From NCBI GenBank assembly GCA_037127315.1, contig JBBBDQ010001293.1, positions 1,093,501 through 1,157,500 of the forward strand: a DNA stretch of 64,000 nucleotides, read 5' to 3'. This document shows, piece by piece, positions 1 to 10,099 of the stretch. How positions within the stretch are numbered: the first letter of the stretch is position 1; the number at the start of each line of letters is the position of its first letter. The notes under the pieces are model-generated. The model searched no databases. It was given only the letters and a program-made list of their open reading frames with translations, and was not told the DNA's origin. The DNA comes from Ascarosepion bandense. Lineage: Eukaryota; Mollusca; Cephalopoda; Sepiida; Sepiidae. The translations under genes were made by a program, and so were the position numbers.

Positions 1-130
1 TTAATACCTTTCCCAAGGATAAGATGTAGCACAAGGCCGAAAGTATGGGGCGCCCAGTGAGGATCGAACTCACTACTTAAATGTAACCGGTTCTAACAAG
101 AAAAGGTTGCTAACCATTACACCACGCCCA
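1..130 (-). mobile_element. tRNA-derived SINE, family S2, head-containing copy cut by window edge
   Basis: Read on the minus strand, positions about 130 to 55 give a tRNA-like head with a box A-like GGTGTAATGGTTAGCA and a box B-like GAGTTCGATCCTC about 36 nt later, closed by a GGGCG/CGCCC acceptor-like pair. A body with AAAGTATGGGGC and the complement of TAGATGTAGCACAAGG follows. The same head and body recur at 13832-14075, 16700-16815 and 56953-57073, so this is a dispersed repeat and not a functional tRNA gene. The copy runs off the left edge. Confidence 0.75.
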
Positions 131-1109
131 AACCACTCCCAATAGAGTATCACCTCGGTACGTACTGATCCGATAATTTATGTTTGATTTTCTGGGATGA
201 GGTATTATTATTGTTTACATTATGTACACGCAGATTATTATCCTCACCTTTGTTGTTGTTATCACAAGGTTTCGGCCGTTGTGCCCTCTGAGCCTTTATC
301 AGACAGATGATATTTAAGGCTTGATGCTCTCCATTCAAAATTGTCTCGCCTGTCAACAGCCTAGCCTAGTTAATTAAGTGTTGGCTCTGGAATTTGGTGA
401 CATATCAATTGTTAGTTCAATCCCAGGGTCGGCTAATGTGTGCTAAGACCCACTAGAAATGGAATGAACAATGACAGAGCAGTGCTAAATAAGAATTAGA
501 TGAGATATCCCTAGACATGTCTATCTGAGCGAGAACAATCTAATACTGTTCATTAGGTAAGTGGCTAAGTTTTATGTCCCCTGATGAAGGCCAGTCAACG
601 CGTGAAACAACAAATACTCGTACTGTAAACAGTATGTAAGTAATGTAAATCATGATAACACTTTATTCCAGAAATTCAAACACAAAAATATCACCCTCAC
701 GTGTGAATTAATATTCACCCTACTAATCAGAGAAAAAGCAATAACAATTGTTATTGTTGCGGAAAGTAGAATCGACGCATTTAAAATCGAGTTTATTCTA
801 AAGCATTTACATCACAATAATACCCTTGAAAAGGGCATAAATCTCTTCTTTCTCCGATCTTCTAGGTCTTTTGAACAGGATTAGATGTTTATCCTTGTTC
901 ACTATTAGGGACTCGATTTCCGGTTTATTTCAGCTCTGAAATTTGATTTACTGATTTTATGCTTTTCTTCTCACTCTTTCCGCAAAAGGTGTAGATAAAT
1001 CCGCTTATTGTGCGGATCCTCACTCCTGCTCAGGCTTTTGAACAGAAGTAAATGTTTATAAAAAAAACTAAAATATTGAGGGTGACTCGTTTGTCTTTGC
1101 TTATATAAA
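131..1109. other. no gene seen; AT-rich spacer
   Basis: No reading frame or repeat family is recognised here. A motif CCTGATGAAGG followed by CGTGAAACA at 577-608 resembles the outer parts of a hammerhead core, but the intervening bases do not form a clear stem II. The short frame at 150-356 is low complexity (asparagine-rich) and is not supported. Confidence 0.5.
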
Positions 1110-1490
1110 TTAGCTGAGGCGTCCAAAATGTAATGAGTGACCAAAATGCAGCAGCAATGAGACGAACGACATCTTCCCTAATGCAATCACACAGGCAACC
1201 ACCAATGAACTGAGTGTAACTCCAAAAAACGCAGATAAAACAGTGCTCGGTTCTGTTTTATTCCAAGATAACTCTTTGGCGAGTGAGACAGACAATGACA
1301 TGACTGTGCAGCATGCATATAACATGGCACCCCGCGAGAATAACTCCCACCCCCATTGGCGCTTCTCTTGTCTCGTCCAATATCCCGAAGAGAGTTTATC
1401 ATCTTCAGGCCGTATCAAAACTCGACATACACGGATGTCGTCGCATTTGCTACTTTGCGCCATGATACGCCGAAATCGGAGCCGTTCCAA
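1110..1490 (-). CDS. unrecognised 126-codon reading frame, possible membrane protein
   Basis: This is the only frame in the window of more than 100 codons that is not low complexity and does not match a transposon family I know. An internal methionine (MAQSSK) gives an alternative 117-codon start. The N-terminal part is charged (about residues 10-45). Two hydrophobic stretches follow, roughly residues 53-69 (AMLYACCTVMSLSVSLA) and 81-103 (containing SAFFGVTLSSLVVACVIALG), which could be membrane segments. The DNA is richer in GC and CpG than its surroundings, as expected of a first exon or a young insert. No splice pattern, polyadenylation signal or family match could be established. It may be a single-exon gene, a first exon or chance. 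Confidence 0.35.
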   Translation of the reverse strand: MERLRFRRIMAQSSKCDDIRVCRVLIRPEDDKLSSGYWTRQEKRQWGWELFSRGAMLYACCTVMSLSVSLAKELSWNKTEPSTVLSAFFGVTLSSLVVACVIALGKMSFVSLLLHFGHSLHFGRLS

Positions 1491-1547
1491 GCAGAGGCAG
1501 GCAGAGGGAAGCTTTTTAGTTTTGGGTTTCTGGTTCCACCCTGACCC

Positions 1548-1765
1548 GGAATAGCACTTATTAGGGTCTCAGCTATGGGCAAATAGTTAACCCTCTAACT
1601 GGGGTCAAAACACTATGAAAGTATAAAAATAGACTTTTATAGAAAAATATACATTTTTGAAGGAAAAATATTACCAACAATACATTTTTGAAGAAAAATT
1701 ATTACCATAAAACATTTTTGAATGAAAAAAATTATTCTCAGCAAAACATTTTTGAATATAAAACT
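1548..1765 (+). repeat. dispersed repeat family S6 with degenerate ~32-bp internal minisatellite
   Basis: The block containing GGGTCTCAGCTATGGG, then AAATAGTTAACCCTC and ACTATGAAAGTAT, recurs at about 12050-12115 and, more decayed, at 19300-19350. It is followed by three to four units of the type ACATTTTTGAATGAAAAA...TTACCA, also shared with 12115-12310. The element class is unknown; a SINE-like or MITE-like repeat is possible. Confidence 0.6.
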
Positions 1766-1914
1766 AGAAGACATTTTCAGTTTTCTAAAATAAAAAAGTT
1801 AAAAACATTTTCATTAAAATCTGACTAAATCAACCTTCCCACTATAACCGAAGATTTAAAAAAAGCTACCTTAAAACTCTACCTTTTTGGCATAAAATAA
1901 CCCACAGAGCTTGA

Positions 1915-2365
1915 TATGCCGTTAAACGAAAGTCAAACTCAAACTCAGCTTGCTGATTTTGCTTTCTGCATCAATATCCGTTACACCCCCAGCATATCTA
2001 CGTCTAATGCGTCCCGTAATCCACGAGGGTTTTAGCGGCACCACGTGTATTGCAACCGCAGTGTTTTTTGTTTTTTTTTGTTTTGTTTTTTTTGTTGTTG
2101 TTTTTTTTTTGGGGGGGGGGGTCTTTTTTGCAAGAAAACAGGATAAAGTCTCTCCAGGCAGATTTGAATTCAAAATTTTCTTTCTTCTTGTCTATGCGCC
2201 AACTAATGCTATAGGATCCAGTCCGTCCTTCTATTTATCCACAGGTGAGGGGAGAAGATATCAAATCATATTAAGAGTTTTAACCCAACTGAAAAACGAA
2301 CTCGGCTCTCTGATTCTTCGCCGCGAGCCGATCTTCTTTACTCCACCGTGCCCCGACGTCTATCG
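1915..2365 (-). mobile_element. two degraded tRNA-SINE S1-type heads around a T/G homopolymer run
   Basis: On the minus strand, positions 2355-2270 (ACGGTGG, GATCGGCTCGC, GAGCCGAGTTCG) and 2000-1930 (GTAACGGATATTGATGC, GCTGAGTTTGAGTTTG) both resemble the S1 SINE head. Between them lies a poly-T tract broken by single Gs and an 11-nt G run at 2111-2121. The long plus-strand frame at 1950-2372 mostly translates the homopolymer and is not a gene. Confidence 0.5.
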
Positions 2366-2984
2366 TTACTAAAAAAAAATATCACAAGCAATACCGTTCC
2401 CAGCAGCAGGTAAAGACCAAACACAAAGTTCAAGTTTACCTGCCCAGGTTAATATAAATAAAATTCAGTAGACAGGTGCAATAAAAAGAAGCAGGCTGAG
2501 TTTGGCAGGTGAGGGCTGACACCTGTGATCAACAGAGTAGTAATATGTATGTTTGTGTTTATGGTGGGAGGGTGAATGCTCGTTATCCGATATTTACAAA
2601 GCAGAGGTAACAGTAACCAACAACAGAAAGGTCACGGTTGTAACAATTTATAAAGAAACGAATATTTCTATTGTATAGGATTAATTATCTTGAATACGGG
2701 AGTGACCTTCTCACAACGTTTCTAAGGGCCTTTTCTCAATACCACTAGTATGCGTTTTGTTCGTTTGTTTTTTAATAATTCTATGTTTTCAAATTGGTTG
2801 TTGATTTTAACGATACCTTTAATTATAATTTTATAAATTTCACTTGTATATTTAACATGGCGTCTTTTTATTTACGTATATAAGATTGTGTTGCGCCAGT
2901 CTGTCAAGCAGATAAGGAACTTTACTCCCAGCCGCTGAATTCATTTGTTTTTGAAAGCGTAAGAAAGATTCCTAATGCAACTTA
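2366..2984. other. no gene seen
   Basis: AT-rich sequence with no recognised repeat, frame or RNA feature. Confidence 0.5.
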
Positions 2985-3130
2985 ACAGTTGTATTAAACT
3001 ACCTCCCATGAGGTAATCTGGACAGTAGCTCAGTCATCGCAGACGGGGATGTAGGTTTCACGTTCGGACCAGTGGCACACGCACTAGCCGAGAGTAACTG
3101 ACGAACTTAAGTGTTGAATATAATTTAATG
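2985..3130 (+). mobile_element. possible tRNA-derived SINE head
   Basis: On the plus strand, GGACAGTAGCTCAGTCATCG resembles a pol III box A, and CACGTTCGGACCAG about 30 nt later resembles box B. The acceptor stem is not clear and only this copy was noticed, so it is a tentative tRNA-derived fragment. Confidence 0.35.
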
Positions 3131-3298
3131 TTAAATATGAGGATTAAGTCTCTTGTTATTCTATATTCCAAATTTGTATCGAGTGGCTCTTGGGTCTTTT
3201 AAGTATGAAGATCATTGCAAAAAATCAGTCAAAATAGATATTCTGAATAGATCTGGATTTTCTGAACTCATGAAATTGTGTAAAAACAAGTCAAGGTT

Positions 3299-3580
3299 TC
3301 AGACCTGCAATGTACGAAATATCATGGCTCCAGAACAGCAATATACCAAACGCCAGTGTCCCAGACCAACAATATACCAAACGACACAGCTCTAGGTCTG
3401 CAATGTAGCAAACTTCGCAGTCCCAGACCTACAATGTACCAATTGTCACAGGCCTGCAATGTAACAAACGTCACGGCCCTAGACCCGCAATGTACCAAAC
3501 GTCAGGATTTCAGTCCAGTAATGTACCGCTCCAGATCAGTCCAGTAATGTACCGCTCCAGATCAGCAATGTATCAAATGT
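3299..3580 (+). repeat. degenerate 31-bp minisatellite, about 10 units
   Basis: Successive units start with AGACCTGCAATGTACCAAACG or variants (AGACCAACAATATACC, AGGTCTGCAATGTAGC, AGACCCGCAATGTACC) and end in CACGGCCCT-like bases. Unit length is close to 31 bp in the middle and shorter at the right end, where TCCAGTAATGTACCGCTCC is itself duplicated. The apparent frames over this block come from the repeat. Confidence 0.8.
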
Positions 3581-4324
3581 TTGTGCTGCTTTTCTAAACA
3601 ATATTCCAAAACTGAACAACATCTACTAAACAGGAGTGTCCCAGTATTAATCAGTGAAATCGGGTTAATTTACAAAATTAAAAAAAAAAGCTGACACATT
3701 TCTCTGCTTATTACTTAATTATAACAAAAGAATAGATTTATAAATCTTAGTTCAAGACATTATTAAAATTATCAACATTTAATCCATCTATATTACTGCA
3801 AATTTCGAATCTATCCTTACCGTTGCGAAACGCATTTTGAAACCATGCAGGAGTTATCTCCTGCACTGCGAACTGAATCCGTTTTTGCAAGCTACAGCTC
3901 AACTATTGATCTTTTGGCGATAAACCTTGGTTTTTATGAACCACCATGTAAAAATAGTCCGGGGGTTCGGAATAAAAAATGTTGCTTTATTGTGGATTTG
4001 TTATTAATAGGATTCTATCAGGATATGAAAATAAAATTAGAAAAAAATGATAAAATAAAGACAAAGGACACATCAAAGACGCTACTTGGTTTCAATGTGG
4101 AAATGAAATAAGGATAGAAATGTTTAACGTATGTTTCCGTGAATGTAAATAAAATTTACCTTCTTACTTCTTAAAATAACGACCAGTACCGTTACTGCAA
4201 TATTTTGTCAAAGTTGTTATGCCCAATTATTTCACGATACGATATGGGAAAGTCTACAGATATTTTATTGTCATAGAACTCGCCATGAGCTTGTTCAATC
4301 ATTAGCTAGGTAAGCAAGCTAGTC
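3581..4324. other. no gene seen
   Basis: AT-rich spacer. An 88-codon frame at 3845-4111 was examined. It has no recognisable domain and ends in a lysine-rich stretch, so it is not called. Confidence 0.5.
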
Positions 4325-5325
4325 TCCCTGAAAGTAAAACACTGCGCCTCCTCGGGTTAACTTTCACAACAGACCTCAAGTAGAATGTCTACATCGTATC
4401 TATATCTAAATCCGCTGCTAAGGAAATCGGTTCTCTGTGCAGGGCCAGGAACTATTTCCCGGCTAAAACAATCCTGCACATATACAAATCTACCATCCGC
4501 CCGTGCATTGAATACTGCAGCCATATCTGGTCGGATGCTCCTGCTATCCACCTAAGGGGCCTTGACAAAATTCAACGGATAATTTGCAATGTGATCGATC
4601 CCGATTTGAATTCTCAGATACAGCCACTTTCTCACCGGCGCAGTGTGGCTTCCCTGTGTCTCTTCTACAGGTATTTTCACGGTTTCTGCTCTGATGAACT
4701 TAGCTCAATGGTGCCCACTATATACGAATTTGCTCGAGCCACAAGATTAGCAACTAGGTCCCACCCTTTTACTGTGAAACCAATAAAATGTAAATTCAAA
4801 TTCTACCCCCTAAGCCTTTTTTTCTCGCACTTTCATGGCTTCTATAAATACTTTCATGGCTCTCTATAAATACTTTCATGACATCTGCCCAGACGAACTT
4901 AAGTCACTGATGCCTCCTCAACAGGTGTTTACTCGTGCAACCAGACTGGCATCTGGGTCCCACCCATTCACAGTCAGGTTAGCCAAATGCAGACGACAAT
5001 TCTACTCCTGCAGCTTCTTCTCTCGCACTTCCCGCCTGTGGAACTCGCTCCCGTATTCTTGCTTTCCTGACGGCTACAACCTCCAGAAATTTAAATGCAA
5101 AGTCAATACTCATCTACTAACCACTGGACTCTAGCTCTCTCCCCACCCCTGTATAAACTTCCCTTTCTTTCCACCTATGTATCTGTCATCGCACCTGCTT
5201 TCTCAGCTTTCTATTGTTCCTTTCTAACTAGTTTGTACTCCTCACTCTTTCCTATTTTTTTTTATATTTATGTAGCCCTCTGCACATCAGTGGCGTTTCC
5301 GCCTTGCTTGGGGTGAAATGATTAA
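4325..5325 (+). mobile_element. Jockey/CR1-like LINE, 3' end of reverse transcriptase ORF plus 3' tail (5'-truncated)
   Basis: Conceptual translation gives the post-catalytic region of a non-LTR reverse transcriptase. It reads LGLTFTTDLKWNVYI, SAAKEIGSLCRARNYF, ILHIYKSTIRPCIEYC, SHIWSDAP, then SHRRSVASLCLFY and TRATRLASGSHPF, ending in SRTSRLWNSLPYSCFPDGYN and FKCKVNTHLL. A partial duplication (TCTATAAATACTTTCATGGC) occurs around 4840-4880 with frame changes. The 3' tail ends at CCTTGCTTGGGGTGAAATGA followed by poly-A, the tail shared by all copies of this family here. It is a dead, 5'-truncated copy. Confidence 0.85.
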
Positions 5326-5335
5326 AAAAAAACAA

Positions 5336-5625
5336 AAAACTTCCCGCCTGCGGCATTCCCTTCCGTTTACTTGCTTCCCCGGCAGCTACGATCTCCAAGA
5401 ATTTAAATGTAAAGTCAATAGTCATTTCCTATCTTACTAACTTGCATTCTCTCTCTCATGTTCTCATCTCATTTCTACAGTATTCTCATCCCTCTCCTAC
5501 CCGCTTCCTGACACCCCCTGTATTCTGTCACTCATTCTCATAACTTTCCTCCTATGTAAACCCCTGCACAACAGTGGCAGTATAATGCCTTTCTTAGGGC
5601 GATACGATTATAAAAATAAATTAAG
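5336..5625 (+). mobile_element. Jockey/CR1-like LINE 3' fragment, second copy in tandem
   Basis: It directly abuts the A-rich tail of the previous copy. It encodes a degraded C-terminus (FTCFPGSYDLQEFKCKVNS) and a related 3' tail. The order tail-poly(A)-new C-terminus suggests insertion of a truncated copy into the tail of the earlier one. Confidence 0.75.
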
Positions 5626-6059
5626 AATCATCAGAAATTTATTATAAAAAAGCGTGAAAATTTCAACTATTTATGTTAATTCTGCAGCCCCAAATTTACC
5701 GTACGGGTAGGACCATCTGTCACGCCTTTTCTAGATCCGCCAGTGCTCCAGGCCAAGGCACTAAAGCAGTATCCTTCACTAATTCACTATTCTACAGGGA
5801 ATTCAAAACAGAACTCTTTATTTTATCTATGAGAATAGATTGTTCTCGACATCTCACCATGTCTAAAAATATCTCGTTGAGTACTTTATTAATTCATACA
5901 TACATTTCTACGGCTTATTCTCCCTTTGCAGGTTATTTAAAGCTAGAAAATACTTTTAGATTGTAAGAAAATTTTATTTTTATTTTTTGTTTTTATTTTT
6001 TATTTATTTATTTATTTATTTTTGGTTGGGACAGATATAATAATGGATCAGTGGTACAG

Positions 6060-6364
6060 CCAATCAATTAACTGCCATGCATCATACACGGGTAGTCATG
6101 TCGCTTTCAAAATATGACTGACGGAGCAGAAAATTTTCCGGCAGAAGGTTGCCATTACTTTCTGCATTAGGTTGGTTGTCAACTATGGCTGTAGAACTCA
6201 ATCTGTTTTGTTATTTAACCCATAGCTGGAGGAAGAAGAGACGGATTATGCCCTTTCCCAACGGCATTTGCGCTTAAGTGATGCGACGAATTTAACTGGA
6301 ATTTGAACTCGGCTTTCTGATTTCTCGTTCCGAGCCAATATCCACTGCACCACAACGCACATAA
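6060..6364 (-). mobile_element. tRNA-derived SINE, family S1
   Basis: The minus strand carries the head GTTGTGGTGCAGTGGATATT with box B-like GAGTTCAAATTCC. A body with GGGTTAAATAACA, the complement of CAACTATGGCTGTAGAACTC, and a tail near AGTTAATTGATTGG follow. Better copies of the same ~300-bp element are at 16281-16576, 26813-27111 and 33174-33483. Octopus tRNA-derived SINEs are an established class; I did not assign this one to a published name. Confidence 0.8.
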
Positions 6365-6443
6365 TTAACCAATAACTAGGGAAGCTGGCCTCTCAGAGTA
6401 ACAATACGGAACCATTCTCAATTATACTGCCAACACATCCAAA

Positions 6444-6560
6444 CTTACAGCACCGGGCATTCATAAGCGGTCACCCATCTGAGTACTGACCAGGTTCGAT
6501 GTTGCTTAAAATCGTTGATCGTACGGAAACCGGTGTTTGCTCGTGGTGTAGTCGTAAGCC
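6444..6560 (-). pseudogene. full-length 5S rRNA pseudogene
   Basis: On the minus strand the 117 nt run from GCTTACGACTACACCACGAG to CCGGTGCTGTAAG, spanning a complete 5S rRNA. The internal control region is recognisable: a box A-like TTTTAAGCAACAT and a box C-like GGTCAGTACTCAGATGGGTG. Differences from the animal consensus in the 5' half argue against function. An S1 SINE lies about 80 bp downstream in the same orientation, the same order as in the two composites at 7395-7888 and 17905-18372. Confidence 0.8.
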
Positions 6561-6674
6561 TTAGTCGTTAATTATATTAGTTCTTCAAAATTCAGCCAGC
6601 TAAATTTTGCCTCTCGGGTCAGACCGATCTCACGTTTCCTCTAGATCCGTCAGTACTCCAGACTAAAATGCTAA

Positions 6675-7394
6675 AGCGATAAATTTAAGGAGACTGTGCA
6701 AAGGCACTCGATAAAGTATATCACAAAAACCTATTTGAAGTGTTGACATATAGAAGGATATTAGAATAGTTACCAACCTATACTGTGAGCAAACGGTCTG
6801 CATACGGATAAAAAATATAGAAATGGATGTAACACAAGTATATACCTTCTCACCGGACATTCAGCCTATACGAGGCGATATTGAGAGAACTAGACGTCCT
6901 ACCAAGGTTCATTACTGGCGGCCAAAAGATAAGGTATGAAGGTGAAACACTGATGATAGTAGACACACAAAGAGCTACAAAATGTCCTATACGAGGCGAT
7001 ATTGAGAGAACTAGACATCCTACCAATGTTCATTACTGGCGGCCAAAAGATAAGGTATGGAGGTGAAACACTGATGATAGTAGACACACAAAGAGCTACA
7101 AAATGTCCTAAAGAAGGTCGTGAAGAAAGGATTAAAAATGAGTGGCAAGAAATCGGAATGCATGGTTGTTAAAAAAAAAAGGATGAGCTCAAAATGCCAT
7201 TTTATAAATCGGAGATACCAGAATCAAACAATTGCAGAAATTTAAATGTCTGGAAAGTGTTTAAATATTGTGGAAAGCGTGACACTGAAATCTGAAAAGG
7301 TATTGGAATATCCAAGGAATCATTGGAAAAGCTAAGCAGACTAAAATAAACAAGAAAATTCGCTACAGGCAAGGATAAAAATTCTAAAATGCTA
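6675..7394 (+). mobile_element. RTE-type LINE reverse transcriptase fragment with internal 121-bp tandem duplication
   Basis: Degenerate translation matches the RTE reverse transcriptase palm: DCAKALDKVYHKNLFEV, then EAILRELDVLPRFITGG and IRYEGETLMIVDTQRA, where the YADD box is corrupted, followed by KSECMVV. The segment 6865-6985 is repeated almost exactly at 6986-7106. The element continues at 7885 after an inserted 5S-tRNA SINE. Several stops and frame changes show a dead copy. Confidence 0.75.
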
Positions 7395-7888
7395 CGGGAT
7401 ATATGTTTTGTTTTTTGCTTGGTTTTGTCTTTATGGCATATTATCCTCAGCGGGTCATTTATTACCAACAAAATGTTATTTATTGCTGGTAATACCTTTT
7501 TCTTTTTCAACAATTTATTGTTGTTTTTATATAAGTTTTGTGTCTAGCAATACTTTTTTCTTTTCGAGTACCAAGATTCATTGGGATTTGTTTTTAAGGG
7601 CATGGTCCCCAAGTCCTACACTATTATTTAACCCATAACTGGAGGTAAGGGATGGAGTAATACCTTTCTCAAGAGTACCAGTACTTAAGTGAATGCAGGG
7701 TATTCAACTGGAATTCGAACTCGGCACACCAATTTCTCTTTCCGAGCCGTTATCCACTGCACCACAACGCACATCCGTCACGAAACACTTACAGCACACG
7801 GTATTCCCAATCGGTCACCCATCTAAGTACTGACCAGCCTCAACGTTGCTTAACTTCGGTGATCGAGCGAGAACCGGTGTATTTAACG
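7395..7888 (-). mobile_element. composite 5S rRNA-tRNA SINE
   Basis: Read on the minus strand from 7888. It opens with a 5'-truncated 5S rRNA segment (about 7880-7790) containing GAAGTTAAGCAACGTTGAGG and GGTCAGTACTTAGATGGGTG. A short linker (GTGTTTCGTGACGGATGTG) leads to an S1-like tRNA head (GTTGTGGTGCAGTGGATAAC...GAGTTCGAATTCC), and then a ~300-bp AT-rich body ending near 7405. The copy at 17905-18372 has the same order, linker and body. The insertion splits an RTE element, with ACGGGATAT left and ACGTGATAT right as a likely target-site duplication. Confidence 0.8.
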
Positions 7889-8262
7889 TGATATTGCAGT
7901 GAATGTTGGGAGATTTTGTTACAATTTTGATGTGAAGCAACAGAAATATTTATACAAAAGTATACTGAGGATAAAAAAACGAATACGTGAGTAACATCAA
8001 TAAATGAAAACAAAAAGAAAGCTAATACTTAACATCAAAAGGAGACAATTGAGGTTTCTATGGCACGTAATGCGGAAAGAAGGCTTGGAAAATTTGATAC
8101 ACAGGGAAGAGATAGAGTACAAGATGGACTGAGAAAAACTACAAATAACATACTTGGTGAGCTTGAGTAAACAAATGGCGGAAAATGGCTAAGGAGAAAT
8201 TACAAAAAGTGTATTAAGGGCTACAAAGGACACGAGAGCCATGATCACCTAGGCGCATAAAC
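7885..8262 (+). mobile_element. RTE-type LINE 3' end (continuation of 6675-7394)
   Basis: After the SINE the RTE frame resumes with a sequence corresponding to YGSECW (here VNVG). Bases for the SIRKRQLKFLGH and MRKEGLENL region follow at about 8025-8100, and the C-terminal MIAYVLKG equivalent is at 8240-8260. There are many stops. Together with the left part it is one RTE copy split by a later SINE. Confidence 0.7.
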
Positions 8263-8762
8263 AGTGTATAAATCCAACGAGGATAGACGTGATTTAACTA
8301 GAAACGATCTGAGAGAGTAATTTGCTATCTCCGTATTTACGTCGAAGTTCGTTAATATAAAAGTAGAAAAATGTGAGGGTTTTGAATTATCCCCAAGCCG
8401 GGTTATCAGTCATTTTTATTTAGACAAGACGACTTTACCAGAAAACGAAGGCCTGAGAAACCGATCAGGAAGCAATTAGTTTAGTCACAGATATAAACAT
8501 TATATTAAGAATTTAAAAGAAAGCCCGACTTTCTCATTTTATTTGGAGTTTTCTTTTCACTTTTCTCCAGGTGTATAAATCAACATCTTCATCGTTTAGA
8601 GCAGGAGTTCCCAATCTTTTTGTACTTTTTTACCCGTTGGCATTTTATAGATTCCAAAAAATTGAGGATAAAAAAGAAATACAAATTTAAATTTTGATAT
8701 TTTATTATGAAAACTCTTTGAGTAGAGTCATTAATACAAAACATCTGTGAATTAAACGCAGA
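8263..8762. other. no gene seen
   Basis: AT-rich spacer without a recognised element. Confidence 0.5.
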
Positions 8763-9473
8763 TCTAAACTGATTCATAAATGGAATTTTGTCTCTCTCTG
8801 TGTGTATGTCTGTGTGTGTGTGTTCGTTACCTATAGACTCCGAAACGGCTGAACCGATTTTCTTGAAAATTTGCACAGTTGTACCATAAGCGTCTGCGAG
8901 TGTTCTTAGCTAGGTTTTGTGTCGAGGTACCCCTGAAAAATAACGAAAATCGATAATCTAAAAAATCGGGTTATAGGAGGAGTGGTCCGATTTTAATAAA
9001 ATTTGATACACTCATAGACAAACACATAAGAAACGATATTCAGAAGATTCAAGGTTGCAATTCTTACAATACTGCAGAAAATCGATATTATATATATGAA
9101 AGGCAAGATGTTTGTCTGTTTATCTGCCTGTATGTCTGTATTTTTTTTCAGCTTTTTTATTTTAGTTTTTGCTTCGGGTTTTGTCTCTAAGTAGGTATAA
9201 TTGTAGTTCTTAGTCTCAGCCATGATACCATTTACACAGAGGACTTATTTAGCCTTCAAAATTCTGTTTACGACCAAAAAACCTTATTTGATATCGATAC
9301 CAGGAAATCAAAATTTGACTTACATCCATTCATTTTTCTTTCAATCTACGGTTTCGCTTTAACTGGAAACAACTATTGTATTATAATCTTTCGTGCCAAC
9401 GCCTGAGCCCCAGGACCATGGATTAGTTTTAAAGCTTTCATTACACCCGAGCAACGCCGGGCTATACTGCTAG
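8763..9473 (+). mobile_element. non-autonomous Helitron, copy A
   Basis: Starts TCTAAAC and ends with the hairpin CCCGAGCAACGCCGGG and CTATACTGCTAG, the CTRR-type Helitron 3' end. It is flanked by A on the left and T on the right, as expected for insertion between A and T. The 5' part has the Helitron-like GAAACGGCTGAACCGATTTT block, and a central TATCGATT-rich and (TA)n region divides the element. There is no coding capacity. The ~730-bp family recurs at 12822, 27180, 34460, 49686 and 51619. Confidence 0.8.
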
Positions 9474-9495
9474 TATATATATATATATATATATA
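9474..9495 (+). repeat. (TA)n microsatellite
   Basis: An alternating TA run directly abuts the Helitron 3' end and may have been its target. Confidence 0.9.
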
Positions 9496-9496
9496 A

Positions 9497-9998
9497 ATGA
9501 TGCGCGTTGTGGTGCAGTGGATATCGGTTCGGCATAAGAAATCCGTGGTTCGAAATTGTGGTTCGAAAGAGGCATATTCGGGGATCACATATGGTAATTC
9601 ATTAACGGACTGAATTTAGAAAACAGTTTGATTCTCCATATATATTTTTTCGTGATCTACAATATCACTGCTAAGTAAAAATACGCAAACTATTCAAAAC
9701 TATGTACAAATAACCAAAACTAAATGATACTAATGAGATTAATGGGCTTTTTACCCACCTTCCAGTCGAATTTGTTTCGTTCACTTACACACAAATACTC
9801 TTGGGGAAAGTATTAAGCCATCTTTTCTCCCCTCAGCTATGGGTTGAATAGCAGTCTGTAGGCTTGGTTGGCAACAAGTTTATCGCAGAAAGAAATATCA
9901 ACCTGCTGTGGAAAAATCTTCTGCCTAGTCAGTTATTTTTCAAAAGAGATATGATCGCGCAGCCGTGTACCACGCATGGCAATTAACAGACTAACTGA
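9497..9998 (+). mobile_element. tRNA-derived SINE S1 split by ~190 bp of unrelated DNA
   Basis: The head GCGTTGTGGTGCAGTGGATA lies at 9502-9521 with a damaged box B region to about 9570. The body (CACTTACACACAAATACTC, TATGGGTTGAATAGCA, GGTTGGCAACAAG, GGCAATTAACAGACTAACTGA) resumes at about 9760. The intervening 9571-9758 is unrecognised and probably an insertion. Confidence 0.7.
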
Positions 9999-10099
9999 TT
10001 ATTTTTTGAAATTGTTTTCAGAGAAAGATTTTATAAATTTCAAAGTAGCACTAGATGCTCGGTAATTGAAGGCACACGGTGTATATAAAAGTAAATATA

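Noticed and set aside
577..608. Hammerhead ribozyme near the left edge
   Set aside because: CTGATGA and GAAAC are present, but the bases between them do not form a stem II.
2111..2121. G-quadruplex or regulatory G tract
   Set aside because: A single run of G without further G runs nearby. It is more likely a homopolymer slip or a sequencing weak spot.
1950..2372. 140-codon plus-strand frame
   Set aside because: Its middle translates a T-rich homopolymer and an 11-G run, and the rest overlaps degraded SINE heads on the other strand.
6444..6560. Functional 5S rRNA gene
   Set aside because: Several substitutions in conserved positions, a single unit, and no 5S tandem context.
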